DNA from: an uncultured bacterium | Lineage (GTDB): Bacteria > Methylomirabilota > Methylomirabilia > Rokubacteriales > CSP1-6 | NCBI GenBank assembly: GCA_946479205.1 | Contig: CAMLFJ010000240.1 | Coordinates: forward strand, 1 to 5,787 | DNA: 5,787 nt | Direction of reading: 5' to 3' | Made by a program: the position numbers and the translations under genes | The notes under the pieces: model-generated | What the model was told of the DNA's origin: nothing | Seen by the model: the letters and a program-made list of their open reading frames with translations, nothing else | Databases searched by the model: none | Shown: in pieces, positions 1 to 5,571 of the stretch | Numbering within the stretch: the stretch's first letter is position 1 | Layout: each line of letters opens with the position of its first letter

Positions 1-506
1 TAGGTGACCGCCGCGTCCTCCTCGACCGGGCCCATGAAGGTCTTGAACATGAGATTGAACTGGCGCGGAGGCGTGAGCTCGCCCTTGCCGCAATCCGGGC
101 ACCGCGTGCGCCGGGCCGCGCAGTGACCGCACGGCTCCCCGGGGGGGATCGTGAACTTGTTCCCCTTCGTGGCCGGGCAGAAGTGGGTCCACGGCAGCGC
201 GTCCACCTGATCGGCCCGGAAGCGCAGCTTGCACTCGCGACAGTCCACCATGGGGTCGGTGAAGTTCTCCAGGTGGCCGCTCGCCTTCCAGACGGTGGGG
301 TGCATCAGGATCGACGCGTCGATGCCCACCATGTCCGGCCGGCGCTGCACGAAGTCCCGCCACCAGACCCGCTTGATGTTGCTCTTGAGCTCGACTCCCA
401 GCGGGCCGTAGTCCCAGCACGAGCCGGTGCCGCCGTAGATCTCGCTCGACTGGAAGACGAACCCGCGCCGCTTGCAGAGCGAGACGAGCGTCTCCATCGT
501 GACCAT
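1..506 (-). CDS. glyQS: Glycyl-tRNA synthetase, single-chain alpha2 type (N-terminal 168 residues; 3' end outside window)
   Basis: Class II glycine--tRNA ligase, which charges tRNA-Gly in the cytoplasm. The visible protein opens [20 protein letters not shown], then YGG and [11 protein letters not shown] (residues 31-41), the typical start of the eukaryote-like homodimeric GlyRS rather than the GlyQ/GlyS tetramer. It continues with the family signatures [14 protein letters not shown] (76-89) and [17 protein letters not shown] (146-162), and the cut falls just before the expected YLRPETAQG. Cysteines 89/92 and 136/139 look like the zinc-knuckle pairs seen in many bacterial GlyRS; an extra CGHC (126-129) lies between them. 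Two in-frame ATGs compete, at 506 and 497. Neither has a Shine-Dalgarno sequence. I chose 506 because a -10-like box sits 7 bases upstream, which would suit leaderless initiation there. It follows recO after 71 bases on the same strand. Identity is very secure; the start is moderately so. Confidence 0.96.
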   Translation of the reverse strand, partial: MVTMETLVSLCKRRGFVFQSSEIYGGTGSCWDYGPLGVELKSNIKRVWWRDFVQRRPDMVGIDASILMHPTVWKASGHLENFTDPMVDCRECKLRFRADQVDALPWTHFCPATKGNKFTIPPGEPCGHCAARRTRCPDCGKGELTPPRQFNLMFKTFMGPVEEDAAVT

Positions 507-513
507 GGCGGTC

Positions 514-519
514 AGGATA
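514..519 (-). promoter_or_regulatory. Possible -10 box of a leaderless glyQS promoter
   Basis: The minus strand reads TATCCT, matching TATAAT at four of six positions including the key A2 and T6. It ends 7 bases before the ATG at 506, so a transcript starting at the usual distance would begin at or next to the start codon. That agrees with the absence of a ribosome-binding site. No convincing -35 box is seen at 16-18 bases (the candidate is about TGAGGG). An AT-rich hexamer stands out in this GC-rich setting, but chance occurrence cannot be excluded. Confidence 0.3.
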
Positions 520-535
520 GCACGGCGCGCGAGGG

Positions 536-584
536 CCCCTCACCCTGCCCTCTCCCCGGAGGGGAGAGGGAGAGCGATCAGGGG
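536..584. repeat. REP-like palindromic element between recO and glyQS
   Basis: A perfect 10-bp inverted repeat, CCCTCTCCCC (548-557) and GGGGAGAGGG (561-570), is separated by GGA. Outside it, CCCCT (536-540) can pair with AGGGG (580-584), giving a larger imperfect hairpin that reaches into the recO stop codon. The plus strand to the left reads CCCCTCACCCTG. From memory, this combination of CCCTCACCC next to a CCCTCTCCCC/GGGGAGAGGG palindrome recurs in intergenic regions of many GC-rich bacteria, so I call it a dispersed REP-like repeat. It fills most of the recO-glyQS gap. Its hairpin could slow transcription or protect the 3' end of the operon mRNA, but on the minus strand it is followed by CAGGGTGAGG rather than a T-run, so it is not a standard intrinsic terminator. 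Copy number cannot be judged from one window. Confidence 0.6.
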
Positions 585-1366
585 CGCGGAGGGATGGGCT
601 CGGACACCATCGACAGCGAGCGGCGCGTCTGGGCGAGGAAGCGCGAGGACAGCGGATAGCGGCCCATGAGCCGCGCCACCAGGCCCTCCAGCACCGCGAT
701 CAGCTCCGCGTCGAGGTCCGCGGCCAGGTTGAGCCGGAGCGCTTCCTCCCACGACAGCGCGCGAAGCCGCGTCAGGGTGCCCAGGAGCGCACCGGAGAGC
801 GGCATCGCGTCGGCCCCGGGTCGGCAGCCCGCGCAGACGAGCCCGCCCGCGGTCACGTCGAGGGCCGCGTCCGGAAACGGGGCGGGCCGGCCGCAGGCCA
901 CGCAGCGATCGAGCCGCGGGCGATGACCCAGCAGATCCACCGCCCGCAGCCCGAAGCACACCGAGACCCGCGCGGGACGGCGGGCCAGCTCCAGCGCGGC
1001 GAGCGCCCGGACCAGCAGGGCGAAGAGGGCCGGATGGGGATCGCGGTCCGCGGAGAGGCGCGCCACCATCTCCACCGCCCACGCGCCCTGCCCGAGGCGC
1101 TCCAGGTTCTCCCGCACCCGGACGAACGGGCGCACGATGTCGAAGTGGTCCACCTGCACCAGCTCGCTCCGCCCGCCGTCGAAGAACACCATCTCTCCGA
1201 GGGTGAACAGCTCGAGCGCGCTCCCGAAGCGCGACCGGGGCCGGCGCGCCGCGCGGGCGATCCCGCGCACCTTGCCGTACTCGCGGGTGTAGAAGTCCAC
1301 GAGGCGGTCGCTCTCCCCGAAGGCGCGCCGCCCGATCACCACCGCGCGGGTCTTGTGGAGCGCCAT
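578..1366 (-). CDS. recO: DNA repair protein RecO
   Basis: Recombination mediator of the RecFOR pathway. In the known family, RecO with RecR loads RecA onto SSB-coated single-stranded DNA at gaps and also anneals strands. The 262-residue product is close to the usual 240-260. Residues 1-80 match the RecO N-terminal OB fold: the opening ALHKTRAVVIGRRAFGESDR, then LVDFYTREYGKVRGIARAARR (22-42) and ALELFTLGEMVFF (50-62). The middle is helical. A four-cysteine zinc site is visible as CVAC (155-158) and CAGC (178-181), as in many though not all RecO proteins. The C-terminal stretch RYPLSSRFL (236-244) resembles the conserved end of the family. Its ATG comes 1 base after the era stop (TGACATG) with no Shine-Dalgarno sequence, which suggests coupling to era translation. 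The stop codon lies inside the outer arm of the downstream palindrome. Confidence 0.95.
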   Translation of the reverse strand: MALHKTRAVVIGRRAFGESDRLVDFYTREYGKVRGIARAARRPRSRFGSALELFTLGEMVFFDGGRSELVQVDHFDIVRPFVRVRENLERLGQGAWAVEMVARLSADRDPHPALFALLVRALAALELARRPARVSVCFGLRAVDLLGHRPRLDRCVACGRPAPFPDAALDVTAGGLVCAGCRPGADAMPLSGALLGTLTRLRALSWEEALRLNLAADLDAELIAVLEGLVARLMGRYPLSSRFLAQTRRSLSMVSEPIPPRP

Positions 1367-1367
1367 G

Positions 1368-2273
1368 TCAGGACGTCAGCAGGAAGCCGAACTCCCGGAG
1401 CGCCTTGTCGTCCTTGCGCCAGTCCGAGCGCACGCGCACGGTCAGGTCCAGGTAGACCTTGATGCCGAAGAAGCGCTCGAGATCGGTCCGCGCCGCGGCC
1501 CCGATGCGCTTGAGCATCGCCGCGCCCTTGCCGATCACGATGCCCCGCTGGGACTCCCGCTCCACGAAGATGATGGCGCGGATGTACAGGCACTCGGGGC
1601 GGTGGCGCTCGGTCAGCTCCTCCACCCGCACCGCGCACGCGTAGGGCACCTCCTGGTGGGTGAGCCGGAAGATCTTCTCCCGGATGGCCTCCGCCACCCA
1701 GAACGTCTCCGGCTGATCGGTGAGCGCGTCCGGCGGGAAGTAGGCCGGGCGCTCGGGCAGGGCCGCCACGATCAGGTCGAGCAGGCGGTCGCAGTGCTCG
1801 CCGCGCTCGGCGGAGAGGGGGACGATCTCCGCGAACGGGTAGGCCACCCGGTAGGCCGCGATCAGCGGGAGCAGGCGTGCCTTCGGGCTCACCAGGTCGG
1901 TCTTGTTGAGACAGCAGTAGACCGGGGCGCGGCAGGCCTTGAGCCGGTCGAGCGCGTCGCGGTCGAGGCGCGCCGGATCCTCGGTCGCCTCCGCCACGAA
2001 GCAGGCGAGGTCCACGTCCTCCACCGCGCGGTCCGCGGTCTTGGCCATGAGCTGGCCGAGCCGGCCGGCCCCCGCGTGCAGTCCCGGCGTATCCACGAAG
2101 ATGATCTGCGCGCCGGGCAGGTGGCGAATCCCGGTGATGCGGGTGCGGGTCGTCTGGGGGCGCGGGGAGACAATCGCCATCTTCTCGCCGACCAGGCGGT
2201 TGAGCAGCGTGGACTTGCCCACGTTGGGCCGCCCGACGAGGGCCACGAAGCCCGCCCGATGCGGAGACGCCAT
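1368..2273 (-). CDS. era: GTPase Era
   Basis: Essential Ras-like GTPase with a KH RNA-binding domain that binds near the 3' end of 16S rRNA and checks 30S subunit maturation. At 301 residues it has the normal length. GTPase motifs are all present: G1 GRPNVGKS (14-21), the switch I stretch with G2 QTTRTRI (40-46), G3 DTPG (61-64), G4 NKTD (123-126) and G5 SAE (154-156). The KH domain occupies about 200-290, with IFVERESQRGIVIGKGA (235-251) holding the GKGA form of the GxxG loop, followed by MLKRIG and FFGIKVYLDLTVRV (268-281). The ATG overlaps the ybeY stop by one base (TGATG). The bases upstream show no Shine-Dalgarno sequence, so ribosomes that finish ybeY probably restart here. Placement between ybeY and recO is a widely conserved order and supports the call. 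Confidence 0.98.
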   Translation of the reverse strand: MASPHRAGFVALVGRPNVGKSTLLNRLVGEKMAIVSPRPQTTRTRITGIRHLPGAQIIFVDTPGLHAGAGRLGQLMAKTADRAVEDVDLACFVAEATEDPARLDRDALDRLKACRAPVYCCLNKTDLVSPKARLLPLIAAYRVAYPFAEIVPLSAERGEHCDRLLDLIVAALPERPAYFPPDALTDQPETFWVAEAIREKIFRLTHQEVPYACAVRVEELTERHRPECLYIRAIIFVERESQRGIVIGKGAAMLKRIGAAARTDLERFFGIKVYLDLTVRVRSDWRKDDKALREFGFLLTS

Positions 2274-2749
2274 CAGGCTTCGAGGAGCCCGGCCCAGAGC
2301 CGCGCGGGGACCGAGCGCGGCGATCTGGAGCGGGGTGGGCCGGCCAGGATCTCGCGCGCCCGCTCGTGCATCCGGCGGGCGCGGCGCGGCTCGTGATCGT
2401 CGTAGCCGGCCAGGTGGAGGAGCCCGTGCACGACCAGCAGGTCGAGCTCCGCGGTCAGCGGCACCCCGAGCCGCCGCGCCTGGCGCGCCGCCGTCTCCAC
2501 CGAGACGATCACCTCGCCCCAGAGCCGGCCCGGGCCCGGACCGGCCAGGTCGAAGGCGAGCACGTCGGTGGCCCGTCGGATGCCGAGGTAGCGGGTGTTG
2601 AGCGCCCGGATCCGGCGGTCGTCCACCACCGTGACGTGGACCTCACGGTCGGCGCGCCCGAGCGCGGCGAGCGCCCGGCGGGCCACCGTGCGCAGGCGCG
2701 CCGGCGAGACGCGGGTCCTCCGCTGCAGATTGGAAACCGCGACCGGCAC
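2273..2749 (-). CDS. ybeY: Endoribonuclease YbeY (16S rRNA maturation, ribosome quality control)
   Basis: Zinc-dependent single-strand endoribonuclease of the UPF0054 family, needed for correct 16S rRNA 3'-end processing and 70S quality control. The 158 residues are of normal length. Family landmarks are TRYLGIRRATDVLAFDL (52-68), GEVIVSVETAARQA (78-91) and the metal motif HGLLHLAGYDDH (108-119). The usual form is HGxLHLxGYDH, so the third histidine is shifted by one residue here (H108, H112, H119). A variable tail rich in arginine, serine and proline follows M127. The start is GTG at 2749, giving MPVAVSNLQRR, a typical YbeY opening. A GAGG sits 12 bases upstream, partly inside the phoH stop codon, which is a long spacing. 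It lies 14 bases after phoH, whose E. coli homologue YbeZ is known to partner YbeY. No pgpH gene separates the two. Confidence 0.95.
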   Translation of the reverse strand: MPVAVSNLQRRTRVSPARLRTVARRALAALGRADREVHVTVVDDRRIRALNTRYLGIRRATDVLAFDLAGPGPGRLWGEVIVSVETAARQARRLGVPLTAELDLLVVHGLLHLAGYDDHEPRRARRMHERAREILAGPPRSRSPRSVPARLWAGLLEA

Positions 2750-2763
2750 CGGCGGGCCCGACC

Positions 2764-3750
2764 TCAGCCCGCTCCGCGCGACGACGGCTTCTGGACGCGA
2801 TCGTAGGCGCGCACGATGGAGGAGACGAGGTCGTGGCGCACGACGTCGCGGTCGTCGAAGTAGATGAATCGGATGCCGTCGATCCCGTGCAACACCGTCT
2901 GCACCTCGATCAGGCCCGACGGCCGGCTCGCGGGCAGGTCGACCTGGGTGATGTCCCCGGTGACCACCATCTTGGAGTTGAAGCCGAGCCGGGTCAGGAA
3001 CATCTTCATCTGCTCGGAGGTGGTGTTCTGGGCCTCGTCGAGGATGATGAAGGCGTCGTTGAGCGTGCGCCCGCGCATGTAGGCGAGCGGCGCGATCTCG
3101 ATGGCGCCCTTCTCGGAGAGCGCGCTCACCTTCTCGGGCTCGAGCATGTCGTAGAGCGCGTCGTAGAGCGGGCGGAGATACGGATGCACCTTCTCCACCA
3201 GGTCGCCGGGGAGAAAGCCCAGGCGCTCGCCCGCCTCCACCGCGGGGCGCGTCAGGACGATGCGCGCGACCTCGCGCTTCAGCAGGGCCGAGATCGCCAT
3301 CGCCACCGCCAGGTACGACTTCCCGGTCCCGGCGGGGCCGATCGCGATGACGAGGTCGTGCCCCCGCACCGCCTCCAGGTAGCGCTTCTGGTTGGCGGTC
3401 TTCGGGGTGATGAAGCGCCGCCGCGAGGGCACCGAGATGGCGTCGGCCATCACCGACTTGACGTCCGCGCCCGGCTCGTTCCCCGCGACGCGCAGGGCCG
3501 ATCGGATGTCGGCCGCGCCGAGCGAGGGGCGCTCCCGCAGCATGGCCACCAGGTCCCGCATGACTCGCTCCACCTCCAGCACCTGCCGCTCTTCTCCCCG
3601 AAGGGTCACGTCGTGGCCGCGCGCGGTGATGCGGACGTCGTACTGGGTCTCGAGATGGCGCAGGTGCTCGTCGTGGCGGCCGAGAAGGGCGAGGTGGTTG
3701 AGATCCGGAGGCAGGACGATCCGCCGGGTGACGCCGGTGGCTTCAGTCAA
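2764..3750 (-). CDS. phoH: PhoH-family ATPase (YbeZ type)
   Basis: Cytoplasmic P-loop ATPase of the PhoH/YbeZ family, thought to act as an RNA helicase-like partner of YbeY in rRNA processing; its biochemical role is less settled than its neighbours'. The 328 residues are of normal length. An N-terminal KH-like region (about 10-75) precedes the ATPase domain, whose motifs are RRFITPKTANQKRYLEA (111-127), Walker A GPAGTGKS (138-145), RPAVEAGERLGFLPGD (168-183), Walker B IILDEAQN (235-242) and VTGDITQVDLP (263-273). The only plausible start is TTG at 3750: an in-frame TAG lies about six codons upstream, and no other ATG, GTG or TTG codon lies between. AGAGGA at 3762-3767 serves it at 11 bases. 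A nearer ATG (3761-3759) opens only a four-codon frame whose TGA overlaps the TTG. The gene follows aspS by 30 bases and probably belongs to the same transcript. Confidence 0.96.
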   Translation of the reverse strand: MTEATGVTRRIVLPPDLNHLALLGRHDEHLRHLETQYDVRITARGHDVTLRGEERQVLEVERVMRDLVAMLRERPSLGAADIRSALRVAGNEPGADVKSVMADAISVPSRRRFITPKTANQKRYLEAVRGHDLVIAIGPAGTGKSYLAVAMAISALLKREVARIVLTRPAVEAGERLGFLPGDLVEKVHPYLRPLYDALYDMLEPEKVSALSEKGAIEIAPLAYMRGRTLNDAFIILDEAQNTTSEQMKMFLTRLGFNSKMVVTGDITQVDLPASRPSGLIEVQTVLHGIDGIRFIYFDDRDVVRHDLVSSIVRAYDRVQKPSSRGAG

Positions 3751-3761
3751 CGAAGGCTCAT

Positions 3762-3767
3762 TCCTCT
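3762..3767 (-). promoter_or_regulatory. Ribosome-binding site supporting the TTG start of phoH
   Basis: AGAGGA on the minus strand lies 11 bases before the TTG at 3750. It is only one base from an out-of-frame ATG at 3761, too close to serve that codon well. This supports TTG as the working start, though the spacing is on the long side. Confidence 0.5.
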
Positions 3768-3780
3768 ACCGGAGAGCATA

Positions 3781-5571
3781 TCACGCGGATCCCAGGCCTT
3801 CCACGACGCGGATCCCGAGCTCGCGGAGCTGCTTGGCGTCCACCGGAGCGGGGGCATCGGTGAGCGGGCACGTGCCCTTCTGGGTCTTGGGGAAGGCGAT
3901 GACCTCCCGGATGGACTCCTGGCCCGCCATGTTGGCGGCGAGGCGATCCAGGCCGAAGGCGATCCCGCCCATGGGCGGCGCGCCGAACTCGAGGGCCTCC
4001 AGGAGGAAGCCGAAGCGCGCCCGGGCGTCCTCCTTGGAGATGCCGATGAGCCCGAACACGCGCTCCTGGACCGCGGGCTGGTGGATGCGGATGGAGCCGC
4101 CCGCCGCTTCCTGGCCGTTCAGCACGAGATCGTAGGCCTTGGCGCGGGCGCGGCCCGGATCGGACTCGAGCAGCGGGAGATCCTCGTCGCGGGGCGCGGT
4201 GAACGGATGGTGGACCGCGTCCCACCGCTTCTCGTCGGCGTTCCACTCGACGAGCGGGAAATCGATCACCCACGCGAAGACGTCGCGATCGGCCGGAATC
4301 AGCTTGAACCGGCGCGCGAGATCCACCCGCAGGCGCCCCAGCACGGTGGCCGCGACCGCGGGCGTGTCGGCTACCAGCAGCAGCAGGTCACCCGCGACGC
4401 CGCCCAGCGTCTCGACCAGCCGCGCCTGGATGCCCTGGATGAACTTGGCCACCGGGGACTGCAGCCCATCCGGGTTCACCTTGATCCACACCAGGCCCTT
4501 GGCCCCGGCCTGCTTGGCCTCCGCGGTGAGATCGTCGAGCTCCTTGCGGCTCATGCCACCCGCCCCGGGCACGCGGAGCCCCTTCACCGCGCCCCCCGCG
4601 GCCACCGTCTGGGCGAAGGCCTGGAACTCGCCGTTCGCGAACAGGGCCGAGCAGTCCTGAAGCTCCATCCCGAAACGCAGGTCGGGCTTGTCCGAGCCGT
4701 AGCGCGCCATCGCCTCGTCGTAGGGGATGCGCGGGAACGGGCGCTCGAGCTCGACGCCCTTCACGCGCCGCCACATCTCGGCCGCCAGGCCCTCGATGAT
4801 GGGCAGGAAGTCGTCGCGGTCGAGGAAGGACGTCTCGATGTCGATCTGGGTGAACTCGGGCTGGCGGTCCTTCCGGAGATCCTCGTCGCGGAAGCAGCGC
4901 ACGATCTGGAAGTAGCGCTCGAAGCCCGCCACCATCAGCAGCTGCTTGAAGAGCTGCGGGGACTGGGGCAGCGCGTAGAAGCTCCCGGGCTGCAGCCGGC
5001 TCGGCACCAGGAAGTCGCGGGCACCCTCCGGAGTCGAGCGGGTCAGGAACGGCGTCTCCACCTCGAGGAACGCTTCCCGGTGGAGGTAGTCGCGCGCGGC
5101 CCGGCAGATCTGGTCGCGGATCTGGAAGGCCCGCAGGACGTGCGGCCGCCGCATGTCGAGGTACCGGTACTTGAGCCGCAGCGTCTCGTCGATCTCCGCG
5201 TCGTCGTCGAGCTGGAAGGGCAGCGGGCGCGACTCGTTGAGGATGCGCACCTCGGAGACCTGGACCTCGACGCCGCCGGTGGCCAGCTTGGCATTCTCGG
5301 TCCCGGGCGGCCGCGCCCCCACGATCCCGCGGACCGCGAGCACGAACTCGGTTCGCACCGCCTCCGCCTTCGCGTGCGTCCCGCCGCCTCCGCCCGGGTT
5401 GAACACGCACTGGGTCAGGCCGTCCCGGTCGCGGAGATCGATGAAGAGCAGGCCGCCGTGGTCCCGGCGACGATACGCCCAGCCCATCAGGGTGACCGTC
5501 TGTCCGACGTGCTCGCTCCGCAGCGCGCCGCAGCTATGCGTCCGCCGCCAGCCTCCGAGGCTCTCCGTCAC
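3781..5571 (-). CDS. aspS: Aspartyl-tRNA synthetase, bacterial type, predicted non-discriminating (Asp/Asn)
   Basis: Class IIb aspartate--tRNA ligase. From the GTG at 5571 it is 596 residues, the normal bacterial size. In order: an N-terminal OB-fold anticodon-binding domain (about 10-115), catalytic motif 1 AFLEVETPFL (167-176), QSPQLFKQ (203-210), motif 2 FRDEDLRKDRQPEFTQ (227-242), the bacterial GAD insert (about 285-410, with RYGSDKPDLRF before it), VHHPFT (453-458), and motif 3 GGIAFGLDR (535-543). The C-terminal SIREVIAFPKTQ (553-564) is typical. His38 and Gly90 match the pair linked to relaxed specificity in Pseudomonas aeruginosa AspRS, whereas E. coli has Leu and Lys. The start is chosen because GTG overlaps the upstream stop (GTGA) and has GGGGGAG 8 bases before it. 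An upstream in-frame GTG at 5613 would add 14 residues but has a poor ribosome-binding site. Confidence 0.97.
   Translation of the reverse strand: MTESLGGWRRTHSCGALRSEHVGQTVTLMGWAYRRRDHGGLLFIDLRDRDGLTQCVFNPGGGGGTHAKAEAVRTEFVLAVRGIVGARPPGTENAKLATGGVEVQVSEVRILNESRPLPFQLDDDAEIDETLRLKYRYLDMRRPHVLRAFQIRDQICRAARDYLHREAFLEVETPFLTRSTPEGARDFLVPSRLQPGSFYALPQSPQLFKQLLMVAGFERYFQIVRCFRDEDLRKDRQPEFTQIDIETSFLDRDDFLPIIEGLAAEMWRRVKGVELERPFPRIPYDEAMARYGSDKPDLRFGMELQDCSALFANGEFQAFAQTVAAGGAVKGLRVPGAGGMSRKELDDLTAEAKQAGAKGLVWIKVNPDGLQSPVAKFIQGIQARLVETLGGVAGDLLLLVADTPAVAATVLGRLRVDLARRFKLIPADRDVFAWVIDFPLVEWNADEKRWDAVHHPFTAPRDEDLPLLESDPGRARAKAYDLVLNGQEAAGGSIRIHQPAVQERVFGLIGISKEDARARFGFLLEALEFGAPPMGGIAFGLDRLAANMAGQESIREVIAFPKTQKGTCPLTDAPAPVDAKQLRELGIRVVEGLGSA

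Noticed and set aside
548..570. Hairpin as a rho-independent terminator for recO
   Set aside because: The stem is strong, but the bases after it on the minus strand are CAGGGTGAGG, with no T-run. It is listed as a repeat instead.
123..659. Plus-strand open frame over the glyQS start and the recO-glyQS gap
   Set aside because: It is antisense to glyQS, with no family similarity and no ribosome-binding site of note.
540..1082. Minus-strand open frame of 180 codons overlapping recO in another frame
   Set aside because: The translation is G/R/A/P-rich with no motif, while the recO frame shows the OB fold and four-cysteine site.
1353..2396. Plus-strand open frame of 347 codons opposite era and part of ybeY
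   Set aside because: Same explanation: antisense to era, low-complexity composition and no domain pattern.
3775..3780. TATGCT just after the aspS stop as a -10 box for phoH
   Set aside because: It matches TATAAT at four positions, but I saw no -35 partner within the aspS end, and the 30-base gap fits a continuous operon.
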